NCBI GenBank assembly: GCA_031286555.1
Contig: JAITUD010000052.1
Location: 1 to 8,052, forward strand
Reading direction: 5' to 3'
DNA length: 8,052 nt
Source: Microbacterium sp.
GTDB lineage: Bacteria; Actinomycetota; Actinomycetes; Actinomycetales; Microbacteriaceae
Of this stretch, positions 1 to 6,370 are shown in pieces (positions within the stretch are counted from its first letter, which is position 1; each line of letters starts with the position of its first letter). The position numbers were made by a program, and so were the translations under genes. Below the pieces are notes generated by a model. The model was not told the DNA's origin and did no database searches. It was given only the letters and a program-made list of their open reading frames with translations.

Positions 1-1307
1 GTGCCGGCATGCAGGTCGGATGCGCCGGACGACAGCGTCCCGAGGCCGCCGGCGAGCTTCGTCGACCCGGCGTTCAGCTTGGCGGTGCCGGCCTGGAGCT
101 CGGTGACCCCTCCGACGAGCTTCGTCGCTCCTGCAGACACCTTCGCGGCTCCTGCCGCGAGTTCGGGCGCCTTGGCAGCAAGCTCGGTCGAGCCTGCCGC
201 CAGCTCCGAGCTGCCGGCTGCCAGCTTCTGCATGCCGGCGACGAAGGCCGGCGCGCCGGTCTCGGCATCGACCAGTGTGGTCGTGCCGGGCCATTTGAGC
301 TGCGCGTCACCATTGACCAGGACAGCCGCGCCTGCCGCGACGGACTGTGCCCCGGCGGCCGCTTCGAGCGTGCCCTGCGCCAGCTTCGGTGCCGCCGCTG
401 CCGCACCGGCAATGCCGTCCACCTGCTGGTCGAGTCCGACCGCGAGTGCCTTGAGGCCCTGCAGCTGCTCGTTGGAAGGGTCGGCCGCAGCGAGCTGCGA
501 GAGTGCGTCGGCGAGCTTCTGCGAGTTGACCGGGGCACCCGCGGCGGCTCCGCCGATGCCCGTGCCGTTGTCCGCAAGCGCCTGCAACTGCGGTGTGACC
601 GCGGCGGAGATCCGCGAGCTGAGGGCTTCGGCCCCCGCCTTGATCTGACCGGCGATCTGATGAGCACCGCCGACCCCCGCGGCGAGGGTCACCGACTTCC
701 CTGCGAGCTCCTGCGCGCCGGCATCCACCTTCTGCGCGCCCAGCAGGAGCTTCGCAGCGCCGTCGGAGAGATCACGCGCACCGGTCGCAGCGAGGCCGGC
801 CCCTCCGGACAACTCCGACGATCCGACCACGAGCTTCCCGGCCCCGGCATCCGCCAGCTCCGTGCCCGACTTCAGATCCTGCGCTCCGCTGAGCAGCTGC
901 TGCGCGCCGGCGTCGACCTGGCCCGCGCCCGCGACGGCTGTCGCGGTGCCCGCGGCGAGCGTGCCGGTGCCTTCGGACAGCGCGGTCGCACCGGCGGCCG
1001 CCTTGGTGGCGCCGTCGGCGAGCTTCGTCGCGCCGGCATCCGCCGACGCCGCGCCGGCCGCGAGGTCACCGGCACCGGATGCCAGATCGCCGGTGCCGCC
1101 CGCGAGCGTGGTCGCGCCTGCGGCGAGTTCCGTCGACCCGTCCTTGGCCGTGGTGGTGCCGCCTGCGAGCTCGGCGGCGCCGGCCGCGATCTTGCTGGTG
1201 GTGAGGAAGAACAGGATCACCATCGCGGCCAGCAGGATGCTGAGCACGATCACGGCGATGCGCATGCCCAGTCCGTGGGCATGGGCGTGGGGCTGTGCAC
1301 TCGTCAT
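1..1307 (-). CDS. Membrane-anchored xxxLxxG heptad-repeat protein, C-terminus missing
   Basis: The frame is open without a stop from the ATG at 1307 to the window edge, so at least 435 residues are visible and the C-terminus is missing. After a short His-containing cytoplasmic stretch (residues 1-14), residues 15-33 form one hydrophobic helix. Residues from about 38 to 215 and 346 to 435 then repeat units such as ELAAGAT, KLADGAT and DLASGAG, the xxxLxxG heptad pattern (TIGR03057 type) also found in YhgE/Pip and MmpL-associated proteins. Residues 216-345 are less regular (Ala/Gln/Leu-rich) and contain a short non-repeat stretch, LKWPGTTTLVDAETGAP, near 337-353. The classical YhgE N-terminal domain is not seen, because the heptads follow the helix almost directly. 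AGGAG at 1314-1318, 6 nt before the ATG, supports this start. Family knowledge suggests an elongated helical extracytoplasmic protein. Its molecular role is unknown; a link to envelope or export functions is inference only. It is transcribed divergently from the acyl-CoA synthetase. Confidence 0.85.
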   Translation of the reverse strand, partial: MTSAQPHAHAHGLGMRIAVIVLSILLAAMVILFFLTTSKIAAGAAELAGGTTTAKDGSTELAAGATTLAGGTGDLASGAGDLAAGAASADAGATKLADGATKAAAGATALSEGTGTLAAGTATAVAGAGQVDAGAQQLLSGAQDLKSGTELADAGAGKLVVGSSELSGGAGLAATGARDLSDGAAKLLLGAQKVDAGAQELAGKSVTLAAGVGGAHQIAGQIKAGAEALSSRISAAVTPQLQALADNGTGIGGAAAGAPVNSQKLADALSQLAAADPSNEQLQGLKALAVGLDQQVDGIAGAAAAAPKLAQGTLEAAAGAQSVAAGAAVLVNGDAQLKWPGTTTLVDAETGAPAFVAGMQKLAAGSSELAAGSTELAAKAPELAAGAAKVSAGATKLVGGVTELQAGTAKLNAGSTKLAGGLGTLSSGASDLHAG

Positions 1308-1397
1308 TGAGAACTCCTGGAGGGGTAGGGGCTTCGTTGCCTCGGGCGATCGTATGGGCGACTCCCCCGCCTCCCTCGGACTTTGCGCCCTGGTACC

Positions 1398-1425
1398 AAG
1401 TTCCAAACGATACGAACTTCAGTTC
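1398..1425. repeat. AAGTTC/GAACTT inverted repeat in the divergent control region
   Basis: AAGTTC (1398-1403) and GAACTT (1414-1419) are 6-bp inverted copies 10 bp apart, and a further AGTTC follows at 1421-1425. The three half-sites are in the AT-richer centre of the gap between the divergent genes. They could be a regulator site for either promoter, but the arms are short and chance is possible. I could not assign a convincing -35/-10 pair on either strand. Confidence 0.35.
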
Positions 1426-1447
1426 CTTGTAGACAGACCACAAATGC

Positions 1448-1466
1448 TGTTGACCGTCAGTCAACA
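1448..1466. promoter_or_regulatory. Candidate TetR-type operator upstream of acyl-CoA synthetase
   Basis: The site TGTTGACCGTCAGTCAACA is a perfect dyad: 7-bp arms around a 5-bp centre, with a nested TGAC-C-GTCA at 1451-1459. The length and the TTGAC/GTCAA arms resemble operators bound by TetR-family dimers. It lies 42 bp upstream of the synthetase ATG and 141 bp from the heptad-protein ATG, so it could control one or both divergent genes. No regulator gene is present in the window. The dyad is seen directly; the protein family is inferred. Confidence 0.6.
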
Positions 1467-1495
1467 AGGATTTGGGGAGCAAGATGGAATCCGAC

Positions 1496-1502
1496 GAAGG
1501 AG
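1496..1502 (+). promoter_or_regulatory. Ribosome binding site fixing the synthetase start
   Basis: GAAGGAG lies 6 nt before the ATG at 1509. The same frame is open back to a TTG at 1383, but that extension would cover the operator dyad and has no Shine-Dalgarno. This site therefore selects 1509. Confidence 0.8.
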
Positions 1503-1508
1503 TCCCGA

Positions 1509-3221
1509 ATGAGCACACGCCCCGCCACTTCCGCAACCGCCGCCGTCCGTGAGATGCGCGACTTCCTGTTCGCGCACGGAACCGACTACGACGGGGCGCG
1601 TGCCGGGTTCCGCTGGCCGGATCCCGCCGAGTTCAACTTCGCCCTGGAGTGGTTCGACGTCGTCGCCGCCGAGAATCCCGACCGTCCGGCCGTGCAGATC
1701 GTCTCGGCCGATCTCAGCAGCGCACGCTGGACCTACGGCGAGCTCTCCCGCCGCTCGGATCAGGTCGCGAACTGGCTGCGCAGCACCGGCATCCGTCGCG
1801 GCGACCACGTCATCGTGATGCTCGGCAACACTATCGAGCTGTGGGAGACGATGCTCGCCATCACGAAGATCGGCGCAGTGGCCATCCCCACCTCCACGCT
1901 GCTCAGCGCCGACGATCTCGCCTACCGGGCCGCCCACGCCCGCGCCCGCGCCGTGATCACCACCGGCGACCTCGAGGCCCGACTCTCGGGCATCCCGGAC
2001 GACGTCCTGCGGATCGGCGTCGGCGACGCCGTGCCGGACGGCTGGCGCGCTTTCGCGGACTCCCACGACGCCGAGCGGGACTACGAACCGGATGCCGCGA
2101 CGCCGGCCTCCGACACCTGCCTGCTCTACTTCACCTCGGGCACGACGAACCGTCCGAAGCTGGTGCAGCACACGCACGCCTCCTACCCGATCGGCCACCT
2201 GTCCACGATGTGGTGGCTGGGCGTGCAGCCGGACGACGTGCATCTGAACATCTCCTCCCCCGGTTGGGCGAAGCACGCCTGGTCGAACTTCTACTCACCG
2301 TTCCTCGCCGAGGCGACCGTGTTCGTGTTCAACTACGACCGGTTCGACGCGGACACCCTGATGCAGGTGATGGACACGCACCAGGTCAGCTCGTTCTGCG
2401 CCCCGCCGACCGTGTGGCGGATGCTGATCCAGGCCGACCTCTCGCGCCTGACCCACCCGCCGCGCGAGCTGGTCGGCGCGGGCGAGCCGCTCAACCCCGA
2501 GGTGATCAGCCGGGTGCGCGAGGCCTGGGGCGGCACGATCCGCGACGGCTACGGCCAGACCGAGATGACCTGCTGCGTGGGCAACTCCCCCGGGCAGATC
2601 GTGAAGGACGGCTCGATGGGGCGCCCGACACCGGGCTACCCCGTGGTGCTCGTCGACCCGGCCACCGGCGAGCTCGCCGAGCACGAGGGCGAGATCTGCC
2701 TCGACCTGTCGCAGGCACCGCTCGGTCTGATGACCGGCTACTACGAGGACCCGGAGAAGACCGCCGAGTCGCGCGAGGGCGGCTACCACCACACCGGCGA
2801 CATCGCCGTGCGCGATGAGGACGGCTACCTCACCTACGTCGGCCGCGCCGACGACGTGTTCAAGGCGTCCGACTACAAGGTCTCGCCCTTCGAGCTGGAG
2901 TCCGTGCTGCTCGAGCACGAGGACGTCGTCGAAGCGGCCGTGGTGCCGAGCCCCGATCCGACGCGCCTCGCCGTGCCGAAGGCGTACGTGTGCCTGACGG
3001 CCACCGCGCAGCAGGACGAGACAGCCGCGGCATCCGCCATCTTCGCCTACTCGCGCGAGCGGCTGTCATCGCACCTGTGGGTGCGCATCATCGAGTTCGT
3101 GCCGGAGCTGCCGAAGACGATCTCGGGCAAGATCCGCCGCGTCGAGCTGCGCGCCCGCGAGGCGGAGCGCGTCGCCGCCGGCGACCCCAGCGGCCAGCAT
3201 CACGACCGCGACCACCGCTGA
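1509..3221 (+). CDS. ATP-dependent acyl-CoA synthetase (AMP-binding, ANL superfamily)
   Basis: The 570-residue protein is a normal length for the family and carries the adenylate-forming motifs in order: phosphate loop YFTSGTTNRPK (207-217), SPGWAKHAW (250-258), SSFCAPPTVW (294-303), YGQTE (348-352), HTGD (428-431), the hinge and CoA-domain motif around GRADDVFKASDYKVSPFE (445-462), and the C-terminal PKTISGK (535-541), whose Lys541 should be the adenylation lysine. The enzyme is expected to turn a carboxylic acid, ATP and CoA into acyl-CoA, AMP and PPi in the cytoplasm. The overall pattern (EFNFALEWFD near 41-50, NISSPGWAKHAWSNF) resembles medium-chain/MACS-like synthetases more than acetyl-CoA synthetase, but the substrate cannot be read from sequence. 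In the phosphate loop the usual Gly/Ser after TT is Asn214. The C-terminal tail is His/Asp-rich. The start is set by GAAGGAG at 1496-1502. A TetR-type dyad upstream suggests substrate-induced control, as is common for acyl-CoA genes (inference). Confidence 0.93.
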   Translation: MSTRPATSATAAVREMRDFLFAHGTDYDGARAGFRWPDPAEFNFALEWFDVVAAENPDRPAVQIVSADLSSARWTYGELSRRSDQVANWLRSTGIRRGDHVIVMLGNTIELWETMLAITKIGAVAIPTSTLLSADDLAYRAAHARARAVITTGDLEARLSGIPDDVLRIGVGDAVPDGWRAFADSHDAERDYEPDAATPASDTCLLYFTSGTTNRPKLVQHTHASYPIGHLSTMWWLGVQPDDVHLNISSPGWAKHAWSNFYSPFLAEATVFVFNYDRFDADTLMQVMDTHQVSSFCAPPTVWRMLIQADLSRLTHPPRELVGAGEPLNPEVISRVREAWGGTIRDGYGQTEMTCCVGNSPGQIVKDGSMGRPTPGYPVVLVDPATGELAEHEGEICLDLSQAPLGLMTGYYEDPEKTAESREGGYHHTGDIAVRDEDGYLTYVGRADDVFKASDYKVSPFELESVLLEHEDVVEAAVVPSPDPTRLAVPKAYVCLTATAQQDETAAASAIFAYSRERLSSHLWVRIIEFVPELPKTISGKIRRVELRAREAERVAAGDPSGQHHDRDHR

Positions 3222-3230
3222 CGCGGCCCT

Positions 3231-3286
3231 GTTCAGGTCGCGCTTCGAAACGGCGACCAGATACCGACGCGAATCGCGACCTGAAC
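3231..3286. repeat. Large imperfect inverted repeat (possible terminator or REP-like element)
   Basis: The left arm 3231-3247 and right arm 3270-3286 pair at 16 of 17 positions (the only mismatch is C3243 against T3274), leaving a 22-nt loop. The outer 12 bp, GTTCAGGTCGCG with CGCGACCTGAAC, are perfect. A third GCGACC inside the loop (3253-3258) allows a competing smaller hairpin with the left arm. The repeat begins 9 bp after the synthetase stop, so it could end that transcript, although no T-tract follows. Alternatives are a dispersed palindromic repeat or a regulator site for the downstream transporter. Confidence 0.7.
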
Positions 3287-3292
3287 CGCGGA

Positions 3293-3298
3293 TACGAT
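3293..3298 (+). promoter_or_regulatory. Possible -10 box for the EamA transporter
   Basis: TACGAT fits the actinobacterial TANNNT -10 pattern and would start transcription about 30 nt before the ATG at 3337. No good -35 hexamer is visible at the expected spacing, where the right arm of the inverted repeat lies. The assignment is weak. Confidence 0.35.
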
Positions 3299-3336
3299 CG
3301 GATGCCGGTACGAACTGCGACCCGAGAAGCCCACCC

Positions 3337-4248
3337 ATGAACTCCAACCGCCTGCGCTTCCTGCGACTGCGCCCGCAGGAGATCGCCCTGCTCGCCATCA
3401 CGGCGGTGTGGGGCGGCACGTTCCTGCTCGTGCACTGGGCGGTGGAGCACACCGGGCCGTGGTTCTTCGTCGGCATCCGGTTCCTCGTCGCGGGCGCGAT
3501 CAGCGTCGTGATCTTCCGGCGCTCGCTGCGCGGCATCCGCTGGGTCGACATCGGCGCCGGCGCCGCGATCGGCGTGATGATCTACGGCGGCTACGGGCTG
3601 CAGACCTTCGGGCTGCAGACGATCGAGTCGAGCACTTCCGCGTTCATCACGGCCCTGTACGTGCCGCTGGTGCCCCTGCTGCAGTGGGCGGTGTTCCGGA
3701 ACCGGCCGCCCGCGATGGCGTTCGTCGGAGCAGGACTCGCCTTCGTCGGGCTGCTGCTCATCGCCGGCCCCGACGCGTTCGCGCTGACGCTGGGGGCGGG
3801 TGAGATCGCCACGATGATCAGCACCCTGCCGATCGCCGGCGAGATCATCCTGATCAGCCTGTTCGCGAACCGCATCGATCTGGGTCGGATCACCGTCGTC
3901 CAGCTGTTCACGGCCGGACTGCTGGGACTGGCGACCATGCCGGTCGTCGGCGAGGCGCTGCCGTCGTTCTCCTGGATCTGGCTGGGCGCGGCGCTCGGAC
4001 TGGGGGCGGCGAGCTGCGTCATCCAGCTGACGATGAACTGGGCGCAGAAGAAGGTCTCCCCCACGCGCGCGACGATCATCTACGCCGGCGAGCCGGTGTG
4101 GGCGGCCGTGATCGGACGGATCGCGGGCGAGCGGCTGCCGGTGACGGCACTGATCGGCGGCGCACTGGTCGTGCTGGGCACGCTCGCCAGTGAGATCAGG
4201 ATCGTCCGGCGACGACCTCCCTCGTCCGACCCGGTGAACCGGTCCTGA
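3337..4248 (+). CDS. EamA/DMT-superfamily transporter
   Basis: The 303-residue protein has about ten hydrophobic helices arranged as two EamA repeats (roughly residues 14-143 and 154-288), the standard length for drug/metabolite transporters of the RhaT/EamA type. Family-like signatures are AVWGGTFLLVHWAV near the first helix (23-36), GIRFLVAG (46-53), TSAFITALYVPLVPLLQW (100-117), and SPTRATIIYAGEPVWAAVIG (241-260), which matches the conserved penultimate region of the second repeat. The C-terminus is basic and Pro/Ser-rich and should be cytoplasmic. Members export amino acids, metabolites or drugs; the substrate here is unknown. The start is supported by a modest GAGAAG at 3324-3329, 7 nt upstream. 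The gene follows the synthetase on the same strand, but the 115-bp gap with a large hairpin and its own -10-like box suggests separate transcription. It ends 6 bp from a convergent gene. Confidence 0.92.
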   Translation: MNSNRLRFLRLRPQEIALLAITAVWGGTFLLVHWAVEHTGPWFFVGIRFLVAGAISVVIFRRSLRGIRWVDIGAGAAIGVMIYGGYGLQTFGLQTIESSTSAFITALYVPLVPLLQWAVFRNRPPAMAFVGAGLAFVGLLLIAGPDAFALTLGAGEIATMISTLPIAGEIILISLFANRIDLGRITVVQLFTAGLLGLATMPVVGEALPSFSWIWLGAALGLGAASCVIQLTMNWAQKKVSPTRATIIYAGEPVWAAVIGRIAGERLPVTALIGGALVVLGTLASEIRIVRRRPPSSDPVNRS

Positions 4249-4261
4249 CCGGGGTCAGGAC
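4242..4261. terminator. Bidirectional convergent terminator-like palindrome over both stop codons
   Basis: GTCCTGACC (4242-4250) and GGTCAGGAC (4253-4261) are perfect 9-bp inverted copies with GG between. As RNA this gives an 8-bp stem and a tetraloop in either direction. The left arm contains the TGA of the EamA gene (4246-4248) and the right arm contains the stop of the minus-strand gene (4255-4257). No T-tract follows on either side, so this would be an actinobacterial-type hairpin without a U-tail. Confidence 0.6.
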
Positions 4262-4647
4262 GCGACGGCGGGAACCGTCGCCGTCTGCACGCCGACCGGG
4301 CGGGGCTTCGCGACCGCCGATGCTGCCTCGGCCTCGACCGTCTCGGCGACCGGCATCCGCGTCGGAGCGGAGAGCATCACCGCGTGGACGATGCCACCGA
4401 GCACCAGCGCGACGGCCAGCGCGGCGACCGACACGATCAACGGCGTCCACACGCTGCTGAACGATGCGGCGGTGCTGAGCAGCGCCCCGACGATCCACAC
4501 ACCGACGGCGCCGCCGAAGAAGCCCGCTGCGCCTGCGGCGAGCGCGACGCCCGCGACCACTGCGCAGATCACGGCCAGAACGGCTCCGATGATCCCGATC
4601 GGCATGAAGAACGATGCCAAGGTGTTCGAAACGGCCAACGACGACAT
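4255..4647 (-). CDS. Small hydrophobic membrane protein of unknown function
   Basis: I do not recognise this 130-residue protein. Residues 15-39, 42-62 and 69-93 are hydrophobic and Ala/Gly/Val-rich, giving about three membrane helices. They are followed by a polar tail (94-130) of Pro, Ala, Val and Glu with the segment ETVEAEAAS. There are no catalytic motifs. Codon bias in this frame is strongly GC3-rich, and the hydrophobic pattern makes it the real frame rather than the arginine-rich one overlapping it. The ATG at 4647 has no classical Shine-Dalgarno; a run of six G at 4655-4660 on the coding strand is the only candidate. The same frame continues open upstream, but there it loses hydrophobicity and overlaps the MATE gene. 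It lies downstream of MATE on the same strand after a 128-bp gap and is convergent with the EamA gene. The coding call is fairly sure; the function is open. Confidence 0.75.
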   Translation of the reverse strand: MSSLAVSNTLASFFMPIGIIGAVLAVICAVVAGVALAAGAAGFFGGAVGVWIVGALLSTAASFSSVWTPLIVSVAALAVALVLGGIVHAVMLSAPTRMPVAETVEAEAASAVAKPRPVGVQTATVPAVAS

Positions 4648-4648
4648 A

Positions 4649-4696
4649 ACACGACCCCCCGTGTCCTCGGACGCACCCCCGTGCGCCTCTGCTATA
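4649..4696 (-). promoter_or_regulatory. Leader of the small membrane protein: two G-loop mini-hairpins and weak -10
   Basis: On the coding strand, TATAGC (complement of 4691-4696) is a possible -10. Two small stems follow: CGCAC/GTGCG (4672-4685, loop GGGG) and ACACG/CGTGT (4649-4664, loop GGGGGT). The second stem ends one base before the ATG and puts the only G-rich ribosome-binding candidate in its loop. Each stem is only 5 bp, so the structures are suggestive at best. The rest of the 128-bp gap up to 4775 shows nothing I can name. Confidence 0.3.
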
Positions 4697-4775
4697 AGGG
4701 TACGCACTTCGTCTCGCGTCCGGCATCCTCCTTCAGAACGATTCGATATCAGTCCCGAGAACGATGCGTGTCGGC

Positions 4776-6254
4776 TCAGTCGCTGGTGCGCGCCTTCCGT
4801 CGCCTCTGCTTCGACGCGACCACGGGGATGGATCCGGTGACCACCAGGTCGACCGCGTTCGCCGCCTCGTGCGGGCCGACGACGGCCATCGCCGACGTCT
4901 CGGTGGCGAACTCGGGGTTGACCGGCAGCGCCTTGAGCCGCCGATGCGCGCTGATGTACGCGGGCACCAGGATCACGACGGCGCCGAGCCAGGCCAGCGG
5001 GTCGCTGAGCGCGACGCCGATGAACCCCCACAGCTGACCGAGCACGATCGCCGCGGCCACGCGCATGACCAGCTCGATCACTCCGGTGACGGTGGGGATG
5101 AGCGCCTGCCCGAGGCCCTGCAGCGCCCCGCGCAGCACGAACAGCACGCCGAGCAGCGCATAGGTGAGGCCGTTGACGATCAGCATGAGGTGCGCCATCT
5201 CGACCACCTTCTCGGATCCGTCGCCGACGAACATGCGCACGACGGGCTCGCCGAGGGCGATCATGAGCGCGCCGAGCAGCACCGAGGCGGCGATGGACAT
5301 CCAGATCGCCTGGGTGACGCCGCGCCGGATGCGGTCGGGTCGGCGCGCGCCGAGGTTCTGCGCCACGTACATCGAGGTCGCAAGCCCCAGCGAGGCGAGC
5401 AGTGCGCTGGCCAGGCTGCCGATGCGGGCGAAGACCGTGTAGGCGGCGACGGCGTCGGGCCCGATGGTGTTCAGCGCGACCTGCACGATGAGCAGACCGA
5501 TCGCGATGATCGACGCCTGGAAGCCCATCGGCAGACCGAGGCGCAGGTGCTCCTTGGCGTCGGCCCGGCTGATCCGCCAGTCCGAACGGCGGACGTGCAG
5601 CGCCGGGAGCCGGCGCCGGGCGAACTCGAGGCAGGCCAGCACCGAGATGGCCTGCGCGATGGCGGTCGCCCAGGCGGCACCTGCGACGCCCCAGTCGAGT
5701 GTGCCGACCAGCAGGATGACCAGGCCCACGTTCAGCGCGCACGAGACGATCAGGAAGATGAGCGGCGTCCGGGAGTCGCCGATGGCGCGGATGATGGCGG
5801 CGAGGTAGTTGAAGAACATCACCGCGCTGCCGGTCACCAGCGTGACCTGGGTGAACACGGTCGCCTCCGCGAGCAGCTCGGGCGGCGTCTGCATCACCAC
5901 GAGCAGCGGTTCTGCGATCAGCGGACCCGCGATCGTGAGCAGGATGCTCGCCGCACCGGTGAGCAGGGTGCCCGTCGCCACGGATCGGCGCACGCCGTCG
6001 GCGTCCTTGGCTCCGAACGCCTGCGCGGTCGGGATCGCGAAGCCGCTCGACATGCCCCAGGCGAAGCCCATCAGCAGGAAGATCAGGCTGCCGGTCGCAC
6101 CCACCGCCGCGAGGGAGTTCACACCGAGGTGACGTCCGACGACGACGGCGTCGGTGAACTGGTACAGCTGCTGCACGACGTTGCCGATGAGCAGGGGCAC
6201 GGAGAAGGCCAGGATGACGCGCCAGGGGCGTCCCGTGGTGAGGGTGGTGGACAT
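4776..6254 (-). CDS. MATE-family efflux transporter
   Basis: The 492-residue protein has about twelve membrane helices in two MatE halves (roughly residues 12-210 and 236-437), followed by a polar, basic C-terminal tail ending KQRRRKARTSD. Signatures include PLLIGNVVQQLYQFTDAVVVG (20-40), FGAKDA near 80-85, RAIGDSRTPL (156-165), the matching RGALQGLGQALIP (375-387) in the second half, and the beginning TLTTGRPWRVILAFSVP, which is typical of the YoeA/DinF-like MATE branch. Such proteins sit in the cytoplasmic membrane and export cationic drugs or metabolites in exchange for H+ or Na+; the substrate is not predictable here. The ATG at 6254 gives the family's normal N-terminus, although only a weak GGA precedes it and no clear Shine-Dalgarno is present. 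The frame stays open far upstream to about 7337, but that part is a shadow of the neighbouring gene. The gene has its own promoter-like element, and a 128-bp gap separates it from the next gene downstream. Confidence 0.94.
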   Translation of the reverse strand: MSTTLTTGRPWRVILAFSVPLLIGNVVQQLYQFTDAVVVGRHLGVNSLAAVGATGSLIFLLMGFAWGMSSGFAIPTAQAFGAKDADGVRRSVATGTLLTGAASILLTIAGPLIAEPLLVVMQTPPELLAEATVFTQVTLVTGSAVMFFNYLAAIIRAIGDSRTPLIFLIVSCALNVGLVILLVGTLDWGVAGAAWATAIAQAISVLACLEFARRRLPALHVRRSDWRISRADAKEHLRLGLPMGFQASIIAIGLLIVQVALNTIGPDAVAAYTVFARIGSLASALLASLGLATSMYVAQNLGARRPDRIRRGVTQAIWMSIAASVLLGALMIALGEPVVRMFVGDGSEKVVEMAHLMLIVNGLTYALLGVLFVLRGALQGLGQALIPTVTGVIELVMRVAAAIVLGQLWGFIGVALSDPLAWLGAVVILVPAYISAHRRLKALPVNPEFATETSAMAVVGPHEAANAVDLVVTGSIPVVASKQRRRKARTSD

Positions 6255-6306
6255 GCGGGATCCAGGGAAAGGAGGAGGGCGACAGAGAGCGGATGCCGGA
6301 AGACGA

Positions 6307-6338
6307 CACCGGCACCGCGAAAGGTCACGGCGCCGGTG
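6307..6338 (-). terminator. Hairpin after the DUF998-like gene
   Basis: CACCGGCACC (6307-6316) and GGCGCCGGTG (6329-6338) form a 10-bp stem with one G-T wobble around a 12-nt loop. It begins 33 nt downstream of the stop of the minus-strand DUF998-like gene and lies before MATE, where a terminator is expected, but no T-tract follows. It also overlaps the predicted MATE transcription start and could instead be a leader structure. Confidence 0.5.
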
Positions 6339-6343
6339 CTCCG

Positions 6344-6362
6344 ATTGTATCGAATCGATTCG
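6344..6362 (-). promoter_or_regulatory. -10 box and adjoining 12-bp palindrome upstream of MATE
   Basis: The coding strand carries TACAAT (complement of 6344-6349), a near-consensus -10. Directly upstream is CGAATCGATTCG (6351-6362), a perfect self-complementary 12-mer in the spacer, where a repressor would block polymerase. No clear -35 is visible. The transcript would have a leader of about 80 nt. The regulator is not in the window. Confidence 0.5.
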
Positions 6363-6370
6363 GAAGATTG

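Noticed and set aside
1..1300. CRISPR-like or tandem DNA repeat array
   Set aside because: The repetition is at protein level (degenerate 21-bp units from heptads), with no constant repeat and no unique spacers.
9..1310. Long open plus-strand frames opposite the heptad-repeat gene, including a 433-codon frame
   Set aside because: They are antisense to the repeat gene in register and give Arg/Gly/Cys-rich sequence without domains. The minus-strand frame has an anchor helix, heptads and a good ribosome binding site.
1383..1508. N-terminal extension of the synthetase to a TTG at 1383
   Set aside because: The extra 42 residues are not family-like, cover the operator dyad, and lack a ribosome binding site. 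The ATG at 1509 has an excellent one.
4196..4733. Minus-strand frame from 4726 with a perfect AAGGAGG directly before its ATG
   Set aside because: The Shine-Dalgarno has zero spacing to the ATG. The product is Arg/Gly-rich and overlaps the small hydrophobic gene and the end of the EamA gene.
4648..6315. Continuous 686-codon minus-strand frame running through MATE and the small membrane gene
   Set aside because: Only its last 130 codons look like a protein. The rest is Arg/His/Pro-rich shadow of the MATE gene in another frame.
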